A DNA stretch of 22,500 bases, taken from contig NC_091582.1 in the NCBI RefSeq assembly GCF_042767895.1, forward strand, positions 23,256,671 to 23,279,170, written 5' to 3'. Position numbers and translations under genes: made by a program. The stretch comes from Penaeus vannamei (Eukaryota > Arthropoda > Malacostraca > Decapoda > Penaeidae). The notes beneath the pieces are model-generated. The model had not been told where the DNA came from. It did no database searches and saw only the letters and a program-made list of their open reading frames with translations. Below, in pieces: positions 8,701 through 18,870 of the stretch (position 1 is its first letter; each line of letters starts with the position of its first letter).

Positions 8701-9425
8701 GTTTTTTTCTTCTTCTTTTCTTCTTCTTCTTCTTTTCGGGGGGAGGGGGGATGGAGGGTCAGTAGGGAGGTATTAATGGCGGAGGAGTTGTCTTCCTCCC
8801 TCCCTTTATCCCCTTCCCACTTCTCTCCCCCACCTCTCTTTCCCTTCCATCATCTCAATTCCCCTTTCTTCCCCATCCCACCACTTTCTCCCTCCTCCTC
8901 TTCTTCTCCTTCCTACTTCTCCCCTTCAATAATCTCTATTCTCCTTTCTTCCCCTTCCCATCACTCTCTCCCTCCTCCTCTTCTTCCTACTTCTCTCACC
9001 GTTCTCCTCTTCTTCCCCTTTTTTTCCCTTCCCACTTCTCCTTCTCTCCTCCCTCCTCTTCCCCTTCCCACTTCTCCTTCATCCTTCCTCCCTTCCTCCC
9101 TTCCCACTTCTTCTCCTCTCCCTTCCTCCCCTTCCCACTTCCCTTCATCCACCCTCCCCTTCCTCCCCTCCACTTCTCCTCCCTTCCTCCCTTCCTCCCT
9201 TCCCACTTCTCCTTCATCCCTCCTTCCTCCCTTCCCCTCCCACTTCTCCTCCTCCCTTCCTCCCTTCCTCCCTCCACTTCTCTCTTCCTCCCTTCCTCCC
9301 TCACTTTTCTCCTCCTCCCTTTTTTCCCCTCCCACCATCTCCCTTCCTCCCTTCCCCACTTCTCTCTTCCTTCCTCCCCTTCCCACTTCTCCTTCTCTCT
9401 CCTTCTCCTTCACCTCTTCCTCCCT
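8701..9425. repeat. Polypyrimidine minisatellite
   Basis: Degenerate array of CCCTTCCCACTTCTCC and CTTCCTCCCTTCCTCC modules; TTCCCACTTCT or CTCCACTTCTC occurs more than a dozen times at irregular 20-60 base spacing. The plus-strand 282-codon frame is Ser/Pro/Leu-rich repeat peptide and the minus frames are Glu/Gly/Arg-rich. None is accepted as a gene. Confidence 0.9.
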
Positions 9426-9535
9426 CCGCCATCGCCTCCGCTAATGCCATCGTCGCTCACGATGACCTCGGCCTCGACAGGAAGATCAGACTCGTAAATA
9501 TGTCGGCGGGACTTCCTCCTCGAGCGAAAAGGTAG
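9426..9535. other. CG-rich single-copy spacer between opposite arrays
   Basis: This spacer separates a pyrimidine block and a purine block on the same strand. It holds a small perfect hairpin, CATCGT-cgctc-ACGATG (9448-9464). No gene is recognised. Confidence 0.55.
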
Positions 9536-10020
9536 AGGTTGATATGGAAGGAGGAATTGGGGTATGGGGGGATAGGGGGAGGGGAGGAGGGGGGAAGTAT
9601 GGAAGGAGGGGGAGAGAAAGGAGGGGTAGGGAAGGAGGGGTGGATGGGGATGGGGAGAGGAAGAAGGAAGGGTTATGGGCGGTAGGGGGAAGGAATGGGG
9701 TCTGGGCGGGGAAGGGGAGAAGGAGGGGATATGATGGAAGGAGGAATGGGGTATGGGCGGGGGTGGGGGAAGAGGTAGGTTATAGGGAGGATGATGGAAG
9801 GAAAGGGAAGGAAGGGGAAAGAAGGAAGAAAGATGGGGGGAGGGAATGGGTTGGAATGTAGGGAGGGAGGGTTGGGAGAAGGAATGGGAAGTTGAAGGAA
9901 GGGTGGGGAATAGGGGGCAAAAGGAGGAACGGGGAGAGTGAAGGAAGGGGGGAGAAAGATTGGTGAATTTGAGGAGGTAGAAGGAAGTAGGGAGATATAG
10001 AATGGGAGGATTGGGAGAAA
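9536..10020. repeat. Polypurine minisatellite (GATATGGAAGGAGGAATGGG)
   Basis: GATATGGAAGGAGGAATTGGGGTATGGG-like units occur near 9541, 9596 (partial), 9680 (partial), 9729 and 9790 (partial), then degenerate into GGAATGGG/GGAAGG filler. The run is more A-rich after 9960. Confidence 0.85.
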
Positions 10021-10440
10021 AAGATATAAGTAAGAGAGAAAAATAATAATAAAGAAAGACAACAAAAATAACAACCTAGAAGAGAACAACAGTGAACCGC
10101 TGCCTATACTATCCCCCACAACTATAAAAAAATGAAAAAAACATCTTTCCGCTCTTTCCATCTATATAAAAAAAACTCATTTCCTAGAATTATCTCCATT
10201 CCAAAACAACAAAGGGAGCGAAAGAGAAACACACAACAACAGACACACAGCTCACCTGGCCCTAAAATCCCCGTCTTCAACATGAGATTAGATTTCCTCC
10301 CGTTTTCTTCGAAATTTGCATGGGGTTCCTTTTCATAGAAAACGAGAGTAAGTGCAAAGTAGATTTCAGATCGTAATATCGGGGCGTGGAATGGTGAGTT
10401 GGCGTTGGCGCTCTTTCCGTCTCGGCTGTGGTCGAGATTG
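10021..10440. other. AT-rich, normal-complexity spacer
   Basis: A-rich at first with ACAACAA repeats (10058-10090 and 10204-10245), then balanced sequence. A 68-codon plus-strand frame (10132-10338) has no recognisable domain. No RNA features are seen. Confidence 0.5.
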
Positions 10441-10496
10441 GAATTTATTTATTTATTTATTTATTATTATTATTATTATTATTTTTTTTTTTTTTT
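10441..10496. repeat. (ATTT)n-(ATT)n-T tract
   Basis: Five ATTT units (about 10445-10464), about six ATT units (10464-10482) and a T14 run (10483-10496). The ordered shortening of the A interval suggests one motif evolving into the next by slippage. Confidence 0.93.
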
Positions 10497-10725
10497 GTTT
10501 GGGTGGGGGGAATGATGTGTCTTTTGTGTGTTGTAGTTTTTTTCTTAGGTGGGGGGGGAGGGAGGGGTGGTTGTCCCGTAAGATTGATGGGATTTTGAGT
10601 ACAGTCTGTCGGAGGATTTCTGTTTTTTTTGTGAATTTGTGTCTGTTCTCTGTCTTTCTTCTTTATGTTTTTTTTCTCTGTTCTGTCTCTCTCTTTTTAT
10701 CTGCTCTCTTTCTCTTTTATCTGCT

Positions 10726-10727
<2 letters not shown>
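10497..10727. other. T/G-rich then T/C-rich low complexity
   Basis: G-rich patches (10500-10512 and 10551-10568) in T-rich DNA, merging into pyrimidine sequence. No gene is seen. Confidence 0.5.
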
Positions 10728-10817
<90 letters not shown>

Positions 10818-10829
10818 TCTCTCTCCATC
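10728..10829. repeat. (CT)n microsatellite
   Basis: About 37 perfect TC units to 10803, then an interrupted CT tail to 10829. Confidence 0.97.
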
Positions 10830-10941
10830 TTAGACGCAACGCCGATAAACAATCTAGATCTATAATATGATGAAATACCTCGAAGCTTATCCTTCATTCA
10901 AAACATCATCAGCAATCAATAAATTCCAATACAGCAATATA
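10830..10941. other. Short AT-rich spacer
   Basis: Single-copy-looking AT-rich DNA between the CT and CA microsatellites. Nothing is recognised in it. Confidence 0.5.
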
Positions 10942-11217
<276 letters not shown>

Positions 11218-11359
11218 AAAAGGGGGAAATTCAAGAAGATCCACACACAATCGAGACGAATTCCGGATTAACGAAGGTACACATTCCGGATGAGCGAGAG
11301 GCACTCCGGATAAACGGAGCGAGTGGAATGTTTGTCATTTCTATTTCCAGTTGAGAAGG
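11218..11359. repeat. Short TCCGGA triplet repeat in a single-copy island
   Basis: Three copies of (A/C)(T)TCCGGAT(N)A(A/G)CGA have their TCCGGA palindromes at 11262, 11285 and 11305, 23 and 20 bases apart. Linkers (AGGTACAC, GAGGCA) differ. The rest of the island is single-copy and ends in a pyrimidine-rich TTTCTATTTCCAG (11337-11349). It could be a small minisatellite or a cluster of protein binding sites. Confidence 0.55.
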
Positions 11360-12205
11360 TCTTTGACGTCAGCGTGGGAGAGGGTGGGGGGGGGCAGGGA
11401 GGGTGTGGGGAGAGGGATGGGGGAAGGAGGAGGAGGGGAGAAGGAGGGGAGGGGGGAGAAGGAGGGAGAGAAGGGGTGGGAGAAGGGAGGGAGTGTGGGG
11501 AGGGAGAGGGGGGAAAAGGAGGGGTTTGTTGGGAGGGAGGGGAGGAGAAGGAGGGTTTGTTGGGAGGAAGGAGGGGGAGAAGTGGGGGTGAAAGGGGAGG
11601 CACTTCAGAGGGAGTGGTGAGGGTGAGCAGGAAGGGGGTGTGGGAGAAGAGGAAGGTGGTGTGGGAAGGGGGGTGAGAGGGGATGGGGGGAAGAGAGGGA
11701 GAGATGAAGGTTATGCTTGGGGAGAAGTGGGGTTGAATGGAGGTAAGGAGGAAAGAAAAGACAGTGGTAAGGGAGGCGAGATTGGAAGAGTGTACAGAGA
11801 AGGACGAGAGAGAGGGGGATACAGGTGAAAGGGGGGTACTGGAGGAGGAGGGGAATGCGGGGGGGGGAGGGGAGGAGCTGGAAATCCTTAGCAGGCATAA
11901 TGGCCTCATTTATGAAAGTGCGGTAGACGTTGAGAGTGAGGGGAGGGTGATAGAGGACAAGGGGAAGGGAGGGGAGAAGGGGGTAGGCGAGGGAAAGAGG
12001 AAAGAGGAGAGAGAGAGAGAGAATGGGGAGGGACGATAGGGAGTGGGAAATAGAGGAACAGAAAGATAGATAAGAAGAATGGGAGAGAAACAGAAAGAGG
12101 GAAAGTCGGAGAAATACATAAAGAGAGAGAGAGAGAGAGACAGAGAGAAAGAGAAAGAGAAAGAGAAAGAGAGAGAGAAAGAGAAAGAGAGAGAGAGAGA
12201 GAGAA
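11360..12205. repeat. Polypurine block with GTTTGTTGGGAGG sub-repeat
   Basis: G/A-rich DNA. GGGTTTGTTGGGAGGGAGGG and GGGTTTGTTGGGAGGAAGGA lie at 11523 and 11553, 30 bases apart. A short normal-complexity gap sits at 11878-11936. After 12000 it changes to GAGAGA/GAAAGA repeats (about 12120-12203). The Glu/Gly- and Pro/Ser-rich frames are compositional. Confidence 0.85.
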
Positions 12206-12740
12206 GAGAGCAGTGACATTTTGGTGTTTATTTGAAATTCCCTCATGTGGCGAGGAACGTGATGTTATTCCTTACCGAAATCTATTCCGAAATTTTGGTT
12301 AGAAAGAAAAGGAAAAGGAGAGAAAAAAAGCACTGAAAGGATAGATAAGATTTGAGAGATGTTTCAAATCAGCAACGAAGTAAATTCAATAGCGAAAAAA
12401 TGAGAAAAGAAAAAGAAAAAATACAGACGCTTCAGGGTGGGGTAAAAAAAAAGAAAGATAAGAAACACGATGGAAATTATATATATATATATAAAAAAAA
12501 TGGGAAAGGAGAAATTGAAATTAAAAGGAACTGAAAAATAATGAAAAAAAGAATAACACACAAGAGATATAAGATAAGGAATAGGACTAGACGAGATGCA
12601 CCCCCCCCCAAAAAAAAAAAAAAAGATAAAGAAAATATCTAAAGGGAAATTGGGCACCGAGAGAGCGTCTTGAGGGAAATGCCTTGTCTTCCAGAAAGCA
12701 AAAGATATCCTGTAGTCACTCACAGGATGTCATACACACA
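12206..12740. other. A-rich normal-complexity spacer
   Basis: A-rich sequence with an (AT)n run (12479-12492), a C9 tract followed by A14 (12601-12624) and no recognised gene. A minus-strand frame (12364-12723) is Phe/Ile/Tyr-rich because of the A tracts. Confidence 0.5.
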
Positions 12741-13291
<551 letters not shown>

Positions 13292-13295
<4 letters not shown>

Positions 13296-13610
13296 TTCAT
13301 AGGAAGGATCCTGTCTCGGAGCCTAATGTCTTTTTTTTCGTTTTTCGTTTTCTTTCTTTCGGGTCCTGTCTCTTGTCTCCCTTTCATCTTTCCGTTTCCT
13401 GTCTCCTGGTTTTCGTTCATTTTTTTCAGTTTTCGAGTTTTATTTTTCTCTTTCGTTTTCATTTCTTTCTCTCCGATTCTTTTGTGTGTGTGCTGTTTGT
13501 TCTTTTTCTCTTTGGTCTTTCTTTTCGTCTGTTACTTATTTTTTTATTTTCATAATTCTATATTTTTGCTTAAGCCTTTTATTCTTTTTTGTCTTTGTTT
13601 ATTTTCTTCT
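13292..13610. other. T-rich sequence
   Basis: T/C-rich with scattered purines. Repeated TTTCGTTTT and CCTGTCTC(C/T) strings recur (CCTGTCTC at 13310, 13367 and 13399), a faint tandem signal. The Phe/Ser/Leu-rich frames are compositional. Confidence 0.55.
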
Positions 13611-14050
13611 TTGGAGAGAAAAAGGAGAAAACGAGAAGGGCAATAGGAAGAAAGGAAGGAAAATAGAAGAATATAAAGGGGACTGGAGAAGAAGGGGAAG
13701 AAGGAATCAGAGAACGGGAAAAAAGGTATGAAAGGGAGGCAAAGAAAAGATGAGAAAGGGAGAAGGGGGAATATGGGAGGAAAAAAGAACGGGAAAAAAT
13801 GGTATGATAGGGAGGTAAAGAAAAGAGGAAAAAGGGAGAAGGGGGGAATATGGGAGGAGAAAGGGAGAGAAGAGGGGAATATGGGAGGAGAAAGGGAGAA
13901 GAGGGAATATGGGAGGGAGAAAGGAGAAGGGGGAATATGGGAGGAGGAAGCAGGAGAAGGAGGAAAATGGGGAGGAGAAAGGGAGAAGGGGAATATGGGA
14001 GGAGAGAAGGGAGGGAATATGGGAGGAGAAAAGGGAGAAAGGAAGAAGGG
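13611..14050. repeat. Purine minisatellite, AATATGGGAGGAG units
   Basis: Core AATATGGGAGGAGAAAGGGAG recurs with ATATGGG at about 13771, 13848, 13879, 13907, 13935, 13993 and 14017, mostly 24-31 bases apart. Longer modules containing GGTATGA(A/T)AGGGAGG(C/T)AAAG occur near 13726 and 13802, and again at 14491 inside the next array. Confidence 0.93.
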
Positions 14051-14600
14051 GGAACATGGCCGTTAGTGGGGGAGGTAAAAGAGGAGAAAGGGAGAAGGGG
14101 GAACATGGCCGTTAGTGGGGAGGAAAAGGAGAAGAAAGGAGAAGAGGGGAAAATGGCCGTTAGTGGGGAGGAAAAGGAGAAAGGGAGAAAGGGAAAATGG
14201 CCGTTAGTGGAGAGGAAAAAGAGGAGAAAGGAGAAGGGGAAAATGGCCGTTAGTGGGAGGAAGAAAAGAAGGAGAAAGAAAGGGAGAAGGGGGAAAATGG
14301 CCGTTAGTGGGGAGGAAAAAGAGGAGAAAGGGAGAAGGGGGAAAATGGCCGTTAGTGGGGAGGAAAAAGAGGAGAAAGGGAGAAGGGGGAACATGGCCGT
14401 TAGTGGGAGGAAACGAGAAGGACAAAAGGGAGAAGGGAAAGAAAATAGAAAAAAGGGGCCGTTGAAGAGATTAGAGGTGGGAAAAAGGAGGTATGAAAAG
14501 GAGGTAAAGGGAGAACATGGCCGTGAGTGGGGGAGGATAAAAAAAGGGAGAAAGGGAGAAGGGGGAAAATGGCCGTTAGTGGGGAGGAAAATTGGATACA
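14051..14600. repeat. About 48-bp minisatellite with ATGGCCGTTAGTGG core, 10 units
   Basis: ATGGCCGTTAGTGG (or GTGAGTGG) occurs at 14055, 14105, 14152, 14197, 14242, 14297, 14345, 14393, 14517 and 14569. Spacing is 45-55 except for one 124-base gap, where a decayed copy (GGGCCGTTGAAG, about 14457) and a GGTATGA module sit. The filler is the same AGAAAGGGAGAAGGGGGAA purine sequence as in the previous array, so this is the previous unit with a CCGTTAGT insertion. Plus-frame peptides (MAVSGEEKEEKGRRG) are repeat-derived. Confidence 0.95.
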
Positions 14601-15350
14601 AGAGAGAGCGTTGTCCAGGTCCCACTGTGGGTAGAGGGAGAGTGTTGGAAGGGAGGAGATGTTAATGCCATGTTACCGTTTTCTCTCCTCCTTTCTTTGT
14701 GTTTTTGGTTTTGTTTTTGGTTTTTGGTTTTTTCTTCTCGTTTCGCATTTTTGGCTATCCATTTTCTGTTTGTTTGTTTTTTTTATTTTTTTCTCTCATT
14801 CTTTTCGCCTCTCCCTCCCTTTTTTCTGTTGTTTTAAATCTTGCTCTTCTACTTTTCTTCTCTCCCTCCCGTGTATCGCTTTTTTCTTTCTTGTTCTCCC
14901 CCTTTTTATCCTCTCCTTCCCTTTTCCTCTCGTTTTCCATCTTTCTCTCTCTTTTCTCCCTTCCCTTCCTTTTCTTCTAGCTTTACTTCCTCCTTCCTTT
15001 TCTTCTTGTTTCCATTTTTTTTACTGCTGCTTTCTCTCTTCTCTTGTATCCTATCATTTTCTTCTTTTTTCTCTCCCCATCCTCTACTTACACACTTTCG
15101 GCCTTCTCTCGTCCATCTGTATCTCGCATCTAGATGGTGGGTTTAGGATATTATCTTACTTTTCTCCTTCTTTTTTTTCTTTATCTTCTTCGTCGTTTTT
15201 TTCCTTCTTCTTCTTCTTCTTCCTCCTCCCTCTCCCTCTCCCCCTTCTCCCTCTCCTCTCCCCCTTATCCTCTTCTCTGCCCATTATTCTCTTCTCTCCC
15301 CCTCTTCTTCCTTTCTCGTTTTTCTTCACTCCCTCCCCCCCTCCTCCTCT
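14601..15350. repeat. Spacer then T/C-rich polypyrimidine block
   Basis: The first 70 bases are normal complexity. From 14675 on the sequence is T/C-rich with runs such as GGTTTTTGGTTTT (14706-14732), CTTCTT triplets (15205-15222) and CTCCC tracts (15225-15345). A short balanced patch lies at 15080-15155. No gene is recognised, and the Phe/Ser/Leu frames follow composition. Confidence 0.7.
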
Positions 15351-15352
15351 CT

Positions 15353-15785
15353 GAGATGATAAGGATAAAGAGGAAAAGAAATCTCAAGAAGTCTCACCTT
15401 TTCCTCCCCTCTCCCCCTCTTCCTCCTTCTCTCTCTATGCCTCCTTCCTCCTTTTTCTTCCCTCCCTCTTCCCTCTTCCCCTCTAAGATGATAAGGATAA
15501 AGAGGAAAAGAAATCTCAAGAAGTCTCACCTTTTACTCCCCTCTCCCCCTCTTCCTCCTTCTCCCTCTATTCCTCCTTTCTCCTTTTTCTTCCCTCCCTC
15601 TTCCCTCCTCCCCTCTAAGATGATAAGGATAGAGAGAAAAAGAAATCTCAAAGTCTCACCTTTTACTCCCCTCTCCCTCTCTCCCCCTCTTCCTCCTTCC
15701 TCCTTTTTCTTCCCTCCCTCTTCCCTCTTCCCCTCTAAGATGATAAGGATAAAGAGGAAAAGAAATCTCAAGAAGTCTCAAGAAA
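15353..15785. repeat. 120-132 bp tandem repeat with alternating purine and pyrimidine halves
   Basis: GATGATAAGGATAAAGAGGA starts at 15355, 15487, 15619 and 15739, giving periods of 132, 132 and 120. Each unit has a 42-base purine-rich half ending AGAAGTCTCA and a pyrimidine half (CTTTT(A/C)CTCCCCTCTCCCCC to CTTCCCTCTTCCCCTCTA). The fourth copy stops after the purine half (15785). Unit 3 has GATAGAGAGA and lacks AAG. Lengths are multiples of three, so one plus frame stays open (KMIRIKRKRNLKKS plus a Pro/Ser-rich stretch), but I find no gene support. Confidence 0.95.
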
Positions 15786-15929
15786 GAGAATACATTCGTC
15801 TGGCTTTGGTAAAGATCTTTAGGGCGGGGGGGGGGGGGGTGGGGTGGGGTGGGGGGGCTGACGACGTCCCTAAATGGAGATTCATATGCTCGTGAGAATG
15901 AATGTCCCTCACCCCCTTGTCTTGTTTAG
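15786..15929. other. Spacer with long G run
   Basis: A single-copy edge, then a G14 run (15826-15839) followed by G4-T-G4-T-G7, a strong quadruplex candidate, then a balanced patch. Confidence 0.75.
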
Positions 15930-16180
15930 AAGGGGAGGGGGAAGGAGGGGATGGGGGAAAGGAGAAGGGGAAGGGGGGAAGGAAGAGGGAAGGAGGAAGG
16001 AGGAAGAGGGGAGGGGGAAGGGAAGAGGGGATTGGAGGAGGGGAAGAGGGGAAGGAGGGAGGGAGGAAGGGAGGGGAAGAGGTTGGAGGAAGGGGGGGGA
16101 AAGGGAGGAGGGAAGAGGGGATTGGAGGGAGGAGGAAAGGGGAAGGGGAAGGGGAAAGAGGAGGGGGAGGTATGTGGGGG
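15930..16180. repeat. Polypurine G/A tract
   Basis: Almost pure purine. GAAGAGGGGATTGGAGG(A/G) recurs at about 16022 and 16111, 89 bases apart, with GGAAGG/GGGGAAGG filler. No coding signal is seen. Confidence 0.88.
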
Positions 16181-16619
<439 letters not shown>

Positions 16620-16649
<30 letters not shown>

Positions 16650-16721
16650 AAGAAGAAGAAGAAGAAGAAGAAGAAGAAGAAGAAGAAGAAGAAGAAGAAG
16701 AAGAAGGAGGAGGAGGAGGAG
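16620..16721. repeat. (AAG)29 then (GGA)n microsatellite
   Basis: Perfect AAG repeat (16620-16706) followed by five GGA units. GAA/TTC repeats of this length can form intramolecular triplexes. Confidence 0.99.
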
Positions 16722-16891
16722 AGAGAAGTGAAAAGAAGAATGAAAAGATAAAAGAAAACCTTGGGGATTGTGGCGAGACAGATGGTGACGGTAGAATAAG
16801 TAGTAGGAAGGTGAAAGTGGTATAGTGAAGATATAGTGACCTAGATGACCGTTTTAGAAGTACACGAGAGGAAATATAACATCACTTGGTC
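16722..16891. other. Spacer with possible decayed satellite edge
   Basis: Balanced sequence. The stretch ACACGAGAGGAAATATAACATCA... (16862 on) aligns weakly with the CACGAGAG...TGATAATATC part of the satellite that follows, so the array may begin here with a diverged unit. Confidence 0.45.
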
Positions 16892-17325
16892 CTAGAAAGT
16901 AGATGCAATATCTTTTAATTCACGAGAGAGTGGGAAATGGCATTTGATAATATCTATTGGAACTCTCTATCAATTGCACTAGAAAGTAGATGCAATATCT
17001 TTTAATTCACGAGAATTAGTAACGGTATTTGATAATATCAAGTGGAACTCTCTAGCAATTGCACTAGAAAGTAGATGCAATATCTTTTAATTCACGAGAG
17101 AGTAAGTAATAGTATTTGATAATATTAAGTGGACCTCTCTATCAATTGCACTAGAAAGTAGATACAATATCTTTCAATACACGAGAGTGAGAAATGGTAT
17201 TTAATTATATCTAGTGGAACTCTCTAGCAATTGCACGAGAAAGTAGATGCAATATCTTTTAATAAACGAGAGTGAGAAATGGTATTTGATAATATCAAGT
17301 GGAACTCTCTAGCAATTGCACTAGA
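16892..17325. repeat. 86-bp AT-rich satellite, 5 units
   Basis: Unit start CTAGAAAGTAGATGCAATAT (fourth copy GATACAATAT, fifth CGAGAAAG...) occurs at 16892, 16979, 17064, 17151 and 17236, with the array end at about 17325. Periods are 87, 85, 87, 85 and 85. Further conserved blocks are CTTTTAATTCACGAGAG, TATTTGATAATATC and GGAACTCTCTAGCAATTGCA. An imperfect palindrome, TCTAGCAATTGCACTAGA, lies at each unit junction. Unlike its G/A- and C/T-rich neighbours it is AT-rich with balanced strands, so it has a different origin. Confidence 0.97.
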
Positions 17326-17670
17326 TTAGACTTGTTAGTCAGAACGCGAGTGGAATGAAGCTCTAGAAGATAGCTAGTCAACATGTGCAGCGTGATCAAT
17401 GAGACTGGGTCCCATTTATTGCAATGTTGCATGTGTGAATATGAGAGGCAATTTAGGATGTTAACGTGTGACTGGAATAATACCAGTTTATTCAGGTCGC
17501 TATTTAGAGGAAGAATAAATTCACTAACTCTTTTTCTTGCCTCGTTTCTCTTAATTATTCGGTTGTCTTTGCTTTTCTTTCCGTTTCTTATTCTGTTTCG
17601 TTGATTAGTTTGAATCGTTGCTTTAATCTATTCTCTCTCTTGTTACCATTCTGAATTGGTGTAATTTTGA
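17326..17670 (+). pseudogene. Possible decayed C-terminal fragment of a non-LTR retrotransposon ORF (tentative)
   Basis: A 73-codon open frame (17383-17604) begins MCSVINETGSHLLQCCMCEY. From residue 2 it has Cys-x2-Ile-x5-His-x4-Cys. Non-LTR retrotransposon reverse-transcriptase proteins usually end with a Cys-x2-Cys-x5-8-His-x4-Cys motif followed by a Tyr-Glu-x2-Arg helix and a Leu/Phe-rich tail with a Leu-Ala-x-Phe-Leu segment. Here a Glu-Tyr-Glu-Arg and a Leu-Phe-Leu-Ala-Ser-Phe-Leu segment follow in that order. The second Cys is Ile and an in-frame stop lies just upstream (17371-17373), so any such element is dead and 5'-truncated. The match is from memory of the family pattern and could be chance. 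Confidence 0.25.
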
Positions 17671-18377
<707 letters not shown>

Positions 18378-18760
18378 TGGGTCAGGAAGCGAGGGGGAGG
18401 TCAAGCTAGGTCTGGGGGTGAGGTGGGGTATGTTGTCTTTTTTGGGGGGTGGGTGGTGGAGGAGAAGGGAGGAAGGAGAGAGGAGGAAGATCAGCTAGGG
18501 TCTGGGGTGAGGGGGGAGGTGGGGTATGTTGTCTTTTGGGGGTGGGAGGAGGGAGGAGAGGGATGGAGGGGAGAGGGAGGTCAGGAAGCGAGGGGAGGTC
18601 AAGCTAGGTCTGGGGGGGTGAGGTGGGGTATGTTGTCTTTTTTGGGGGGGAGGAGGGAGGGAGGGAGGTCAGGAAGCGAGGGGGATGGTCAAGCTGGGTC
18701 GGGGGGAGGGTGAGGTGGGGTATGTTGTCTTTTTTGGGGGAGAGGAGGGAGGGAGGAGAG
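18378..18760. repeat. 92-104 bp G-rich tandem repeat, 4 units
   Basis: The anchor GAGGTGGGGTATGTTGTCTT occurs with AGGTGGGG at 18421, 18518, 18621 and 18713. Upstream of the anchor the units share GGTCAGGAAGCGAGGGG(G)AGGTCAAGCTAGGTCTGGGGG, with deletions in unit 2. G-rich GGAGGGAGG filler varies in length. AGGTCA appears at 18398, 18578, 18596 and 18666, the same hexamer that dominates the next region. Confidence 0.93.
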
Positions 18761-18870
18761 AAGGAGGGAGGAAGAGAAGAAGAATAGGAGAGAAGGAGAG
18801 AGGAAGGGAGGGAGAGACAGAGGCAGGAAAGCAGGCAGGCAAAGACAGACACAGACAGGGAAGAATGCGA
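18761..18870. repeat. Purine tail with GACAGACA repeats
   Basis: GGAGAGAA purine sequence followed by CAGGCAGGCAAAGACAGACACAGACAGG (18832-18859), an imperfect four-base repeat. Confidence 0.8.

Noticed and set aside
13850..14665. 271-codon frame with MAVSGEEKEEKGRRG repeats
   Set aside because: Unit lengths of 45-55 vary without keeping a multiple of three, so the phase changes between units. Purine DNA simply lacks stops. No evidence of selection on the peptide.
15134..15895. 253-codon frame with KMIRIKRKRNLKKS repeats
   Set aside because: The frame is kept because units are 132 and 120 bases, and half of each unit is pyrimidine with no stops. No recognised domain; transcript evidence would be needed.
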